64,000 nucleotides of DNA. Source: Warburgia ugandensis. Lineage: Eukaryota; Streptophyta; Magnoliopsida; Canellales; Canellaceae. The stretch covers positions 62,229,495 to 62,293,494 of the forward strand of contig CP141127.1 of NCBI GenBank assembly GCA_035236585.1, read 5' to 3'. Position 1 is the first letter of the stretch, and every line of letters begins with the position of its first letter. The translations under genes and the position numbers were made by a program. Positions 39,330 through 50,936 of this stretch are shown here, piece by piece. The notes beneath the pieces were generated by a model that made no database searches, was not told where the DNA came from, and saw only the letters and a list, made by a program, of their open reading frames with translations.

Positions 39330-41470
39330 AAAACTATTGATGCTTTTTGCAAGTGCACGGACTATTATAGTATAGTTAACGCAAATACAAGTCGATCCCG
39401 CAGGGACTTAACTTAAAAAGTAAGAATTTCAATAAAATTTAATTATCTAAAATTACTAAAAAATACTGAAATTATTGGAATTATAATCAAAGTTTGGATC
39501 TAATAAACTTCTAAAAATTACAAAATTTCCAATTCCAAAAAGAAAGAAAATAAACCAAATAACATTAAAAAAAAAAAAAAACTACTTTCCTACCTTAATC
39601 ACTATCAATATCTTCAAATCTGGTCTTTTGAAAGTTGATCAGTCTTCATTAATGTCTTCAAAATGTCCTTAATTAAAGATCTGTCGATTGGATTTCTCAG
39701 ATTCCTCAAAATCTTAAAAATCTGGGCTAAATTATGATTTTGGGATTTGGACGATTTAGATCAAGTTATTAATTTCAGATTAGAGATCAGAGATGTTAAT
39801 TACGTTCAAGGGTGTCCTAAGAATGAAATTGAAAAGTTAATTGAAAAACAAATAAGAAATAGAGGAGAAACATACAATTCTTAGTTGATTAAGACTAACC
39901 CGTTGATTAGGTTAGCGTTTAACTGATCTGGTTTGGATTGGACAATTCCTGGATAAGCATAATGTAGATAACTCAAAACTAGAATAAACAAGGACACAGA
40001 TGGAATTAAAAAGAGGACAACTAGGGAATTAAAGTAGGGACACAAATGTAATTGAATTTAAAGACTAAAGGGCAAAAATGTAATTTAAGGAATATTTGAT
40101 TTAAAAGAGGAAACAAAGAAAAATTGGGAACCCAACGAGTAAGGTGAAGGCGCCAGAGATGGAGGGGGAGAAGGTAGAGGATAAGAGAGGAAAGGAGGGA
40201 AAGGAAAGGGGGGAAATCCAAATCGGGTTTCCTTCTCCAGGCCGACCAATGATGTAGGGAGAAGCCAGAGGAGAATGGCAAAGGTGTGACCAATGCTTGA
40301 AGACAGAGTGGATGGAGGAGGTAATCTGGGCGGAGGTGATCTAGGCTTGTCGGCTGGGTTCTGTCCGATTCTGGAAAACCCGACGACAATGCCGATGAAG
40401 TTGGGATGTTTGTTCCGTACTGATTGTCAGGTGAAAAGAAGCTAGCTAGATGAGATAGGAAGATGGAGGTGTTGGGCGATCTGGGAGGTGAATCGGTGCT
40501 AGGTGGAGCCAGAGCGGAGAAGATGGCTGGACAAGGGAAGCCAACAGAGAACAGAAAAGGATTGATGTGGTCTGGGTAGAGGGGAAGAGGTGTGGTGTGA
40601 AAAGGAGAGGAAAGAAGAGATAGGGGAGGTGAAGAGAGCAAAGTGGGAGAGAAAGAGGATTAGTAGAGGGGTGGTGCGTGGGTTTGTGCGACTAGGAAGA
40701 GGGAACAAAGATAGACATGAGGAGGAGAGTGGTGAGGAAAGAGATGGAGAGAGGGTGCTAGTCTGGGCGGTGGAGGTGAGAACAAGAGAGAAGAGGGGAT
40801 ATAGAAAAAGAGGGAGGTGAGGAGGAGAAAGGGAATGAGAGAAATGAGTAGGGGGATTGAGAGAGAGGTAGGGGGACTACCTCCTATGTTCCAGCCTAAG
40901 GGGGAAGACAGAAGAGCTAGAGGGTGGAGAGAAAGATGGTGAGAAAGAGAGGGAAGAAGAGGAAAGAGGCAGTGAGGGAAAAGAGAGGGTATGCTCCGGT
41001 TGCCCTTTACCTCTTATAACTTTATCCTTTCTAATTTGGTTCTCCCCCTTCACTTTGGAAACTCCACCACAATTGCAACTTGCCTTCATATTATTTCCTT
41101 TTGTCCATGATTCCCAATTGAGCTCAATTATCTTTTAGGAAACTATCATATTCATCTTTGTGAGTGATCTAGCCCATCCAATGCTCTTTAGGATAATCTG
41201 CACCGTCAACTTTTGACCTTAGCCATCTATACCTCTTTTGGTTAATCTGAAAAATAAAAGACTAAATTAGAATCATCTAAACCATATGTTAATCATCTAA
41301 TAAGCTTTAATGATCATCTGACTATTGATTTTGACAAAATAAGGTTTGGATGGTTAATTGGAGCTAAATTCAAAATCAAGCTCAATTTTGCAACTTTGAA
41401 CGGTTAGATTATCTAATTGAATGTTAAATTAGGGTATTTTGGCCAAAATTAAATACTTAATAAAAACTAT
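39330..41470 (-). mobile_element. Solo LTR of the Athila C family nested in the C 3' LTR
   Basis: LTR 39338-41462 (2.1 kb): plus-strand TGATGCTTTTTGCAAGTGC to TACTTAATA (family end CACTTAACA). Flanking direct repeats aaaactat at 39330-39337 and 41463-41470 contain the 5-bp target duplication. It aligns with the host LTR at both ends (gtcgatcccgcagggact; ctctaatgatcatctgact) but has a longer, purine-rich middle (about 40,100-41,000), where open frames such as minus 40021-40641 are low-complexity and not recognised as protein. Confidence 0.82.
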
Positions 41471-41768
41471 CCTAGCCTTCTTTACTGCCTTTTAAGATAA
41501 TTTGCATTGTTGAAATTCAATCTGAGCCATCCATGCCTCTTTTTGGTTAATCTGCAAAATAAAAGACTAAATTAGAGTCATCTAAACCATACATTAAGCA
41601 TCTGATAAGCTCTAATGATCATCTGACTATTGATTTTGACAAATTAATGATTTGATGGTCAATTGGAGCAAAATTCAAAATCAAGCTAAAAATTACAAAT
41701 TTGATTGGTTAGATGATCTAATTGAATAATAAATTAAGGGTATTTTGATCAAAATTAAACACTTAACA

Positions 41769-43370
41769 CACACCCAACCAGGATTTTTCTAGTCTCGATC
41801 AAAACATGAAGAAAATCCATTTTACAAAAATTGGTACAAGGTGCCACTTTTATAGGTACTCACAATTGCATTTAGTGCATGCAACAAGCCCTTGAACCCC
41901 TAGGTTACCCATAGTGGATGAGTTAGGCCTCATGAGAGTTTGTAGTGAATATACACACAAAATTCACTAAGGTTGAATCCCCTATTTTATCTCTGAAAAT
42001 CCTCAGTCATTAGCAATCTATTGGTTTTTCACAACTTAAGGGAGAAGATTTGACAGTTTTACACATCATACACATATTAAAGAAATTTTATTTGAGTTAT
42101 TTCTTAGAATGTGTGTGTGTGTACAACCACGTAAATCTTAACTTCTAACTAGGTACGCTTAAATTTCATTAGAAATATGTCTTAACCTCAAATCCTCACA
42201 AGTATACACTCAAAAATAAAACTCTCAGATAAGGGTTTAAACATATTTCTCTCTATATGTGACTAATCCAACAAGCTAATGGTTCACAAATTATATTTTT
42301 TTTTGAATGCTCATGAGACAAAGAAAAGTGATCCTTATGAGTGGATGTTATCACCAAGAATATTAGGGATCTTTTACTTTAATTCCTTCTTTTTATCTCC
42401 TCTTTAAGGCTATGTTACACCTAAGATCAATAGATCTTTAACTAGGATGAAATGTAGGCTTAGGACAGGTTTAGAAAAGAAGGGTATAAGGATTTCAAAG
42501 CTTCAAAATTTAGTAGAGGTCTTCAATAAATATCTGTTAGGACAACTTTTTTTTGGGTTGTACTTGAAGTGAATCTCTCTTTTAGATTTTGGTCTTTCTC
42601 TTTCATTTTTTTTTTTTCACTTCTTTTCCTTTGGCTTCTTTGGAAGAAAGAGAGCTAATTTTTCTCACTTCTTTGACTTTTTGTCCTCCTTTTGAACTTT
42701 TTCTACTAACTCTACTCATTTTGACAATGGGTAATGTATATTTATTTTATTGGTTTGTTCTGGGTTAAGGTAAATAGGGTTAAGAAAGAAAAGCTTAATA
42801 ATAGGCTCAAAGGGCTAACTAGTGGTATGATATTAGATAGGCTTTATGTCTTTGGGTGGATCAAGGGTGGTCTATATTATTTCCTAGGTTTCATAAAGCC
42901 TATTAGATTTAACAAATTTCTTAGAAATAAAGATATTACCTCTATTTATTCTTGATGTTTAATAAAAACAAGGATAACAGGATCACACTAATTTATATAC
43001 GCTAAAGAAATTATAGAATTACTTATAACTCTCTCAAAGAAGATAGTCTCAAAATCTCACTAGGTTATAGGTCCCCACTAATTTTCCCCAGGGTCTCTAA
43101 AGCATACCTCTCTATTAGTCTTGATTATGTGCTGTGTGTAAATGGTTTCTGAGAATTAACTTTTATAAAATACTTTAACATGTGGATAATATGCAAAACT
43201 AATCATATGCATTCCCATTAAGAGGTGAAAACAGTATAAGTACTAAATTATGAATATCCAGTTCTCATCACAATAAGGAAACTCTACCTTAAAAACCTTT
43301 TTTTTCATTTATTTATTTTTCAAAAGAATTATGAAACTCAAGAAAATTCGCAATCCTTATATGCATCTAC
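41769..43370. other. Athila C, non-coding space between integrase and 3' LTR
   Basis: The minus strand at about 43,400 has aacattgaggacaatgtttc then ttgggggg, the usual end of pol in Athila/Tat elements. From there to the LTR only short frames occur (for example plus 42734-42955) and no env-like, transmembrane-rich frame was recognised. Confidence 0.5.
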
Positions 43371-44990
43371 ACCCCCCAACCTAAATGAAACATTGTCCTC
43401 AATGTTTGAAAAACATAGGATCCTATATGATAATGGAAGGATGTAGAAGATGGAGATTTGAAAAACATTTGGGTTGCCCCCTAAGAAGTGCTATGTTTTA
43501 AGTCTTCAGCCAAACAGAATGATAAGTGCAATGACGGTACATTACAAGGCTCCTAAAGTGGTAATCTAAGGTAGGTCATCATATTGAGGTGCCTCTAAAA
43601 TTGTATCTTCAATTTCAAGGTCAGGTAGTTCTAGGAAATGTTTTAACCTTTAACCATTGACCTTTTGGATTTCTCCATCCTTTTCAATCTCAATGGCCCC
43701 ATGATGATAGATTATGAGTACTATATATAGTCCAGTCTGCCTAGATCTAAGTTTTCTTAGGAATAGACGCAGTCTAGAGTTATATAGTAAGACCTTTTGA
43801 CCAAGTGTGAAGGATTTTCTTAAAATATGTCTATCATGTATAGCCTTAATTCGGTCTTTGTATAATCATGCAGAGTCATATGCATCTTTCCTCAATTCTT
43901 CCAACTCATTGAGTTGGAGTTTTATATGGGTCCTAGTAGAATCTAAGTTGAAATTGAACTTTTTGATGGCCCTATATGCTTTGTGTTCCAACTCTACTGG
44001 TAAGTGGCAAGCCTTTCCATAGACCAGGCAGTAGGGTGACATTCCTATAGGGGTTTTATATGCTTACAATAAGCCCATAAAGTGTCATTAAGTCCTAAAG
44101 ACTAGTCTTTCTGTAATAACCTGAATTTTAAGTCCTATTGTGAAATAGTCAAAATACTATTTTCAGAGATCAAATTTGGTAAAAAATTATTTTCTAAAAA
44201 TGTTTTCAAATAGGGATCCCGCCTTAGGAATTAGTTATTGTAGTTAAACATGCATGAGAAAACCCGAGTCGTCACACTTTCCTACTTGGATTGACTGTTT
44301 TTTCTAAAATCTACTTTATCTCCCTATTGGATACCTCTACTTGGCCACTGGTCTGAGGGTGATATGGGGTAGCTATTCTATGATTGACATCATACTTTTT
44401 CATTAAATTCTCAAACACTTTATTACAAAAATGTTTGCCCCCATTATTTATTATAGCTCTTGGAGTACCAAATCATGCAAAAATATTTTCTTTGAAAAAT
44501 TATACCACAACCTTATGATCATTGGTTTTGCATTGTATAGCCTCCACCTACTTGGACACGTAATCTACTCCCACTAGGATGCATAGATTTCCAAAAGAAT
44601 TAGAAAAAGGTCCCATAAAATCTATAGCCTAAACATCAATTAGTTCTATGACAAGGATTGGGTTTTAGGACATCATATGTCTCCTTCCTAAACTTCCTAG
44701 CCTTTGGCACCTTACACATGCTTTGCAGTAAGCATGTGCATCCTTAAGTATGGTAGGCCAATAAAATCCACACTACAAAATTTTTGCAGCGGTCTTTCTG
44801 GAACTAAAATGGCCTCCACATGCATGATCATGACAAAATGAGATGATTTGATTATGTTCACTATCTGGTACGCATCTCCTAATGACTTGGCCAGGACAGT
44901 ACTTAAATAAGTACGAATCATCCCAAGTACAATATCTAACTCTCGTTAAAAATCTCTTTTTATCTTATTCAATCCAATGATTAGGCATTT
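43371..44990 (-). pseudogene. Athila integrase (decayed)
   Basis: Zinc-binding domain at 44,930-44,690: frames give DSEHNQIISFCHDHACGG-like and FYWPTILKDAHAYCKAC, the HHCC pattern of Athila/Tat integrase. The core at about 44,640-44,290 includes [32 protein letters not shown] and [20 protein letters not shown]. The catalytic D, D and E positions lie in these blocks; many stops are present. A 165-bp mini-LTR (44112-44276) splits the core from the C-terminal part (about 44,100-43,500), where LYNSRLRLFLRKL-like sequence is visible. It would join the cDNA to the host chromosome. Confidence 0.8.
44107..44281 (+). mobile_element. 165-bp mini-LTR with perfect target duplication
   Basis: 44112-44276, flanked by ctttc (44107-44111) and ctttc (44277-44281). 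It begins TGTAATAACCTGAATTTT and ends ACCCGAGTCGTCACA, the same ends as the 2.5-5-kb LTRs at 2824, 12408 and 56242, but in the opposite orientation to them. Its last about 80 bp closely match the minus strand of 12408-12490 (tttcaaataggga, gccttaggaattag, atgcatgRgaaaaccc). It lacks the whole middle, including a TATA box. Confidence 0.8.
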
Positions 44991-45140
44991 GTCCTGTAAC
45001 AAGATAATTAAGAATATCTCCATACCAAGGTAATTGGCAAACATGCAATAACTACTCATCTAAGAATGACTCAGTTATAAACCCCTGACCGCTAGTGTGC
45101 TCCACCACTATTCTAGATAAGTAATTTGCTACTACATTTT

Positions 45141-45731
45141 CTATAACACTCAGTGGTTCCAACAGTCACAATATTGTCTACTTTGGGGCGCCTATACACC
45201 CCTCATAGTTTTGTTCCACCCTGGTTTCCCAAGGAAAATGCATCATGACCATTAATGTTCCCTGAAATCTTATAAACAGCATAGTTTCATCTTCCTAGGT
45301 GATGTATGACTAACTCTTTGTCCTTCACCCCAGCCTAAAAGCCTGCCAGCCTTCTCTTGGCCCTCCCTCATTGACCTAGGGATTCACATCTTCGCCCCTT
45401 AAGGAACATGTGTCCCCCTGTGATAGCTACAATTAGGCGCTCACGTGCGACTAGCCACCACACCACGAGGGGAATTGGCTCTGATACCATTTCTAACACC
45501 CCAAGGTTCCAACAGTCATAATATTATCTGCTTTAAGGTGCCCATACACAGTTTTATTCTTCCCTATTTTCCCAAGAAAAATGTTTTGTGATCGTTAAAG
45601 TTCCCTGAACTCTTATAAACAACCCAGTTTTCTCTCTCCAGGTGATGTGGGACTAACTCTCTATCCTTCACACTAACCTAGAAGTGTACCTGCCTTCTTT
45701 TGGCCTACCCTCATTGGCCTAGGGCTTCACA
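45141..45731 (-). mobile_element. TRIM (miniature LTR retrotransposon) nested in element C
   Basis: Two direct repeats, 45141-45388 (about 248 bp) and 45493-45731 (about 239 bp), share ggttccaacagtcaYaatat, tccctgaaMtcttataaaca, caggtgatg, gactaactct and cctagggMttcaca. Between them lie about 104 bp holding a primer site: gctctgatacca at 45478-45489, minus strand TGGTATCAGAGC (tRNA-iMet), next to the 5' LTR; and a purine tract AAGGGGCGAAGA next to the 3' LTR. No coding capacity. Flanks atttt and ttttt suggest a 5-bp target duplication with one change. This is the TRIM layout; such elements move with proteins from other retrotransposons. Confidence 0.82.
45478..45489 (-). promoter_or_regulatory. 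Primer-binding site (tRNA-iMet) of the TRIM
   Basis: The minus strand reads TGGTATCAGAGC and continues CAATTCC, three bases from the TRIM 5' LTR boundary. It differs from the host Athila element, which uses a tRNA-Asp-type site. Confidence 0.85.
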
Positions 45732-45736
45732 TTTTT

Positions 45737-47000
45737 TGAACCTTTCTTGTCCCTAATTTCTAAGTCAAACTCTTGTACCAGTAGTATCCCACTGATTAAC
45801 CTAGGTTTTGCATCCTTTTTAGAAAGGAGGTAGTTTAATGTTGCGTGATCCAGTATACTATAACTTTAGACCCTAATAAGTAAGATCTAAATTTATCTAG
45901 AGTAAATATTGCAGCTAACAATTCTTTCTTAGTGGTTGAATAGTTGAGTTGCACGTCAGTTAGTGTTTTACTAACGTAATAAATCACATGGGGAAGTTTA
46001 TCATGTGCTACCCCAAAACATCTCAAATGGCATAATCTGATGTGTCACACATTATCTCAAATGGTGCGTTCCAATCTGGTGGTTAGATAATAGGTGTAGA
46101 AGTCAACTCGGCCTTGAGTCACTCAAATGCTTTCTTACAATTTTCATCAAAGTCAGAAGTGCCCTCCTTTGTAAGTAAATTACACAGGGGCTTGACAATT
46201 TTGCTAAAATCCTTAATGAAGTATCTATAAAAGCCAGCATATCCTAAAAAGAAGTAGATTTCTTTCATCATCCTTGGTAGAGGAAGGTTTGCTATTAAAT
46301 CCACTTTTGCCTTATCAACTTCTATCCCATTGGGTGATATTATGTGGCCTAATACTATCCCACTCTATACCATAAAATGGCACTTTTCCTAGTTTAAGAC
46401 AAGATTCTTTTCCTAACACCCTGCAAGAACTAACTTTAAGTGGTGTAGGAACTTATCAAATGATGACCCAAAGACTAAGAAGTCATCTATAAACACCTCG
46501 AGAAACCTTTTTACCATGTTAGAGAAAATGCTCAACATACACCTTTGAAATGTAGCTGAAGTGTTACAAAGCCCAAAAGGCATATGTCTGTAGGCGAAGG
46601 TTCCAAAAGGGGAGGTAAAGGTGGTCTTCTCCTAATCCTCTAGTGTTATAAGAATCTGGTTGTAACCAAAATATTCATCAAGAAAATAGTAATAACTATG
46701 TTTGGCCAACCTCTCTAGCATTTGGTTAATGAAGGGTAGAGGAAAGTGATCCTTCCTCATGATTGAGTTCAACTTTCTATAGTTAATACAAACTCTCCAC
46801 CCAATGGTCATACAGGTGGGGACTAACTCGTTGTCCTCATTTTGTACTACCATAACCCCAAATTTCTTAGGTACAACCTGAACGGGGCTGACCCAAGTAC
46901 TATCAGAGATAGGATATATGACGCCAACATCTAAGAGCTTTAGGACTTCATCTCTAACCACGTCCTTCATGTGGGGGTTCAGTCATCTTTGGTTTCTTTA
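45737..47000 (-). pseudogene. Athila reverse transcriptase and RNase H (decayed)
   Basis: The minus-strand frame 46970-46632 encodes DEVLKLLDVGVIYPISDSTW, VSPVQVVPKKFG, INYRKLNSIMRKDHFPLPFI and QMLERLAKHSYYYFLDEYFG, which is the Athila RT N-terminal half. FAYRHMPFGLCNTSATFQRC and VFIDDFLVFG follow; the catalytic FIDD is intact. GFYRYFIKDFSKIVKPLCNL and CKKAFE lead into RNase H (VAHDKLPHVIYYVSKTLTD, QLNYSTTKKELLAAIF), with the usual NYxTTEKELLAxVFAxxKFRxYL pattern. Stops lie between these blocks (for example after LTLED at 46,632). Confidence 0.9.
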
Positions 47001-47299
47001 GAAGTTATGCATTTTCTTTTAAATGTATCCAATGAATGCATACAACTAGACTAATCCCTTTTATGTCAGCTATTGTCCACCTTAGAGCAATTTTATGTTC
47101 CTTAAGAACAACTAAAAGCTTACCCTCCTATTCTTTATCTAAGTTTGATGCTATTATTATAGGTAAGGTTTCATCTAGGCCTAAGTATGAAAATTTTAAG
47201 TTATCAGGCAAGGGTTTTAGGTCCAAAGATGCTAGTTGGTCTATTGAAGGCATGTGAATAGATTTAAATGTTGGGAGTGGTTCCAGATGAAGACCCCAC

Positions 47300-47860
47300 T
47301 TGGAGGTATCCATGATTGGTGCAATATCTAAAAGATTGTTTACCTCCTAATAGATTTGTCTATATCAAATTCTCCATTAAAGTCCATGAGACAGGCCTTT
47401 AGTGGGTCAGAGATGGATAATGGTGGATGAATCTCATTAATTAAACTCTCTATCAAATTAACATCACATGGATCATCGAGGTCTAAATGTTGTTAATCGG
47501 CATTAAAGACATTAAGCTTAACCTTCATGTTGTCGAATGACAGCTTCATTACACCATCCCTATGATTACTAATGGTGTTGGACGATGCTAAGAATGGATG
47601 TCCAAGGATGATTGGGATCTAACAACCAGGATCAGATACAAGTTGGGTGTCCAGTACAATAAAATCAATAGGATAATAAAACTTATCCACCTATATCAAC
47701 ACATCTTCAATCAAACCACGAGGTCTCTTGATTGATCTATCAGGTAATTACAATGTGGTAGTGGTTGGTTTTAACTCACCGAGTTTTAGTTGCTCATAAA
47801 CAGAGTATGACAACATAACACTAGCCCCTAAGTTAAGAAGTGCCCTATCTATAACATGAT
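47300..47860 (-). pseudogene. Athila aspartic protease (decayed)
   Basis: The minus strand reads ALLNLGASVMLSYSVYEQ, then KLGELKPTTTTL, DRSIKRPRGLIEDVLI, VDKFYYPIDFIVLDTQ and PIILGHPFLASS. The family has LDLGASVNLMPYS at the active site; here the catalytic Asp is Asn. ILGHPFLA is the conserved helix block. Several in-frame stops. The protease would cut Gag-Pol. Confidence 0.85.
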
Positions 47861-49760
47861 CTCCAATTATGCAAGTAATTGTAGGACATCCTAGGTTTCT
47901 AAACTATGGTGGGGTCTTGTGTTGAATCAAAGAGCTAGCCTGCTGGGGTGGAGGAAGACTTTCTTTTGTACATTTAGCTTTCCTTTTCTTGTGCAGAGAT
48001 CTTTTAAGAACTTTGCATAGGTAGGGATGTCTTTAATTGCATTGAGTAATAGTATATTGATTTGTACATATTTAAATACCTCCATTAACTTATTGAAGTT
48101 TGTTCCCTTCCTAGCTTTATTCAGTAATTGAGGAAAAAGGGCTTTAGGCACATAGGGTACCTCCACTATAGGTTCTACAGAGTTTTTCTATCTTTTTTCT
48201 TTTTCCTATGTTTTAGTCGCCTCTTTCTCCTCTGTAGTTTCCTAGCCTATCCTTCTTCGTTATCGATATAATGACTACTTCTAAGGGTGGTCATAGATTT
48301 GGCATGATCATGAGGGTTAAGGTTTTGAGAACTTGACCCTATCTCAAATTGACTCTTAGGGTTGGGGATGGTTTGACTAGGGAACTGACCCTTTCCTCTA
48401 TTATGTAGTTCAGTTGATAATTGGCTTAGTTGCATCTCTAACTTAGCCATGGCTTGTGAGTTGACATTCTAGTATTGGTTTAGAGTCCTTTTTGTTTCTT
48501 CATTCTGTTTTGCCATCATGCTCTCAATTTTATCCTCTAAAGATGGTTTCTTTAGTTGTTGAGGTTGTTGGAAGCTAGGTGGTTGTTGAGGAAGTATAGG
48601 CCTTAGAGGAAAATTTTGGGTGGGGGTGTTCAGTAGTGGTCCCCCTTGATGATTATTCTTTAACCAATAAAAATTGGGATGCCTAGCGCATCTAAGATTG
48701 TAGGTCTCAGAATACAAGTTGTTGCTAGATTGGCGATATGCATTCAATGCATTTGCTTGGTCTACAAGATATTCAGAGAATACGTTATTGGATGGACAAG
48801 CTGAGGTTAAATGAGCTGGACTAGAACAAGTAGGACATACCTCTTATGGAGGTTTATGGGATAAGGTAGCAGCCGTGCAAGATTGAAACATAGTTTCAAG
48901 TTTGTCCATTCTTCCACCTAATTTTTCAATGACAAAGTCAAGCTTATGGGATAGATCAGTATGCACTGCTATCTCATAGAGACCTCTTTTCTTAGTGGGT
49001 TGGTTAATTCTTTCTCTCCTATTTGAATAATCCCATTATTGAGAGTTATTGGTCATTGTCTGAAAGAATTCCCATGCTTCACTTTCATCCTTTAACATGA
49101 GGGTCCCTCCACTCACTGCATCTATCATTTGTCTATTTTGAGGTGTCAATGCCTCATAGAAGTATTGGACTTGCTACCATTTCTCAAATCCATGATGAGG
49201 GCATTTTTACAGCAATTCATTCCACCGTTCCCAACATTCGTAATATTGTTCATGATTCCTTTGTTGAAAATTGATAATTTCTTGATGAAGGGCATTTGTT
49301 TTGTGAATAGGGAAGAACTTGTTCAAAAACTTCTCAGACAATTGGTCCCATGTATGTATGGAACCTACCTCTAAGGAATTAAGCCATGACTTGGCTTTAT
49401 CCTTAAGTGAGAACGAGAATAGTCTAAGCTTAATCCAATCATCTGAAAAGTTTTGGAACCTAAATGTGCATAAATATCAAGGAATTCCTTAATATATAGG
49501 TAGGTTCCTCTCGGTCTCAACCATAAAAAGTAGGGAGTAATTGAATGAATCTTAGCTTTAACTCGAAATGGTCAACATTTGTGGGAGGTAAAGCTATGCA
49601 GGATGGGGTATTAAGTTGTACAGGTGCATAGAAATCTCTAATTATTTTTTGCTCAATCTCTGTTGGTGGTTCAACCATGGGGATAAGAACTAGGTTTCTT
49701 TTCCCTTGTCATTTGACGCGTTGAATCTCTAGGTTTAAAGGTAATAACACTAGGTTTTGA
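47861..49760 (-). pseudogene. Athila Gag (decayed)
   Basis: Minus strand about 49,400-48,200: AWLNSLEVGSIHTWDQL, KFFPIHKTNALHQEIINFQQ, YYECWERWNELL, KCPHHGFEKW, QVQYFYEAL and IDAVSGGTLM, the classic Athila Gag order. A zinc knuckle CPTCSSPAHLTSACPS (about 48,830) follows, then NLYSETYNLRCARHPNFYW and a Gln/Pro-rich tail. Stops occur within (for example before KCPHHG and after EKW). Gag packages the element's RNA. Confidence 0.88.
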
Positions 49761-50912
49761 GATTGACACCCTTGCATAAACTAGCCTAATCTAAATGCTA
49801 ACTCTAACTCTACATGATGCAAACAAAAGGCACAATTAAACAAACCTTAGGCTAATAAATAGCAATATTTTGACTTTCTTGAATTTGTGTGGGGACAATG
49901 CCTTTAATTTAGCCTAATTTAGCACTCCTCTTTTCCTTTAGATTTGACTATTGCTTACCAATTAAATTCTGTACAAGGTGGTTAATATAATCCTCATGTA
50001 AGGAGGGGTTTAGACCTCAACGAACATCAACAGAAGGCATGAAAAAATCACTTGGATTTTAAGACACCCACTATAACCACAATGCTCAAAATCCATTAGA
50101 GTGACAATAGATCGCGTCTTACTAAGAAGGTCCTATGAGCATGTGATGGCCCTATAGGTCTCTTCTAATTGATTTTAAATTAATTTGAAAGGTAGGGTTA
50201 CGCACTTGAGGTGATTATCCTAAGTGGGCCAAGGAGTGGTGATGAAATCCACCCTTAATCTTGTGGGGGTAGGGTGCCCTTACAAATTAATTTTCACACT
50301 CCATGGAAGTTCAATTAGCATATATATCACCTTAAAGCATTAAACATGCCCTAAGAATGCAATTGAAACAATAAACTAATGCAAAACCCTAAAAATGCAA
50401 CAATTATCAAATTTCCTTTTTATATGCAATTATTTTACCTAACAATGTAAGATTATCCTAAACGCAAACCCTAATCTAGGAAATAAAAGGAGTTAAGGAT
50501 ACTTATAGTAGGGTTTCTTTTATGAAGATCAAGTATAGGCTACCTTATCCCACACTTGCCCAGTATTATACAACTCTTTTAAAATTGAAATAAAAATTGC
50601 AAATTACAAAGAGGCCTCACTACAAGATTCGCTAAAAAGAAAAGGAAAATCCTAATCTAAGAAAGCACGAAAATTTCTATTTTTATGAAAATCCACTTGA
50701 TAATTTCCTCCACTTTCTAATTATCCTAAAAAAGAAAAATAAAAGTACCAAAGTTAAGAAACAAGGTGATTATGCACTAAAAAAGAAATTAAAAATGCAC
50801 CTAAAAATTCTTAAAATTCTAAAAGTATGTAATTCCTAAAATATATATATATATTTTTTCCTAGATTTTTTTTTGGATTTTTAATTAAATTTTATAAAAA
50901 CTCCATTGCAAG
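49761..50912 (-). other. Athila C leader (between primer site and gag)
   Basis: Non-coding. Part of it (about 49,950-50,260: tcctcatgtaagga, gtttagacctca, ttagagtgac, gagcatgtg, taattgattttaa, gtgggccaagga) is clearly similar to about 4820-5110 in the 4.9-kb LTR-like unit. Confidence 0.6.
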
Positions 50913-50930
50913 TCCCCGGTAACGGTGCCA
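50913..50930 (-). promoter_or_regulatory. Primer-binding site (tRNA-Asp type) of element C
   Basis: The minus strand reads TGGCACCGTTACCGGGGA; the canonical Athila site TGGCGCCGTTGCCGGGGA differs at two bases. It is six bases from the LTR boundary at 50937. Confidence 0.88.
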
Positions 50931-50936
50931 AAAGCT

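Noticed and set aside
40021-40820. A 206-codon minus-strand frame rich in Ser, Pro and Leu, with a plus-strand counterpart
   Set aside because: It sits in the purine-rich middle of an Athila-family LTR and is low-complexity; the matching zones of other copies of the family are broken differently.
41769-43370. An env-like gene in the Athila element
   Set aside because: Only short frames without signal peptide or membrane pattern are present; nothing supports an envelope-type ORF.
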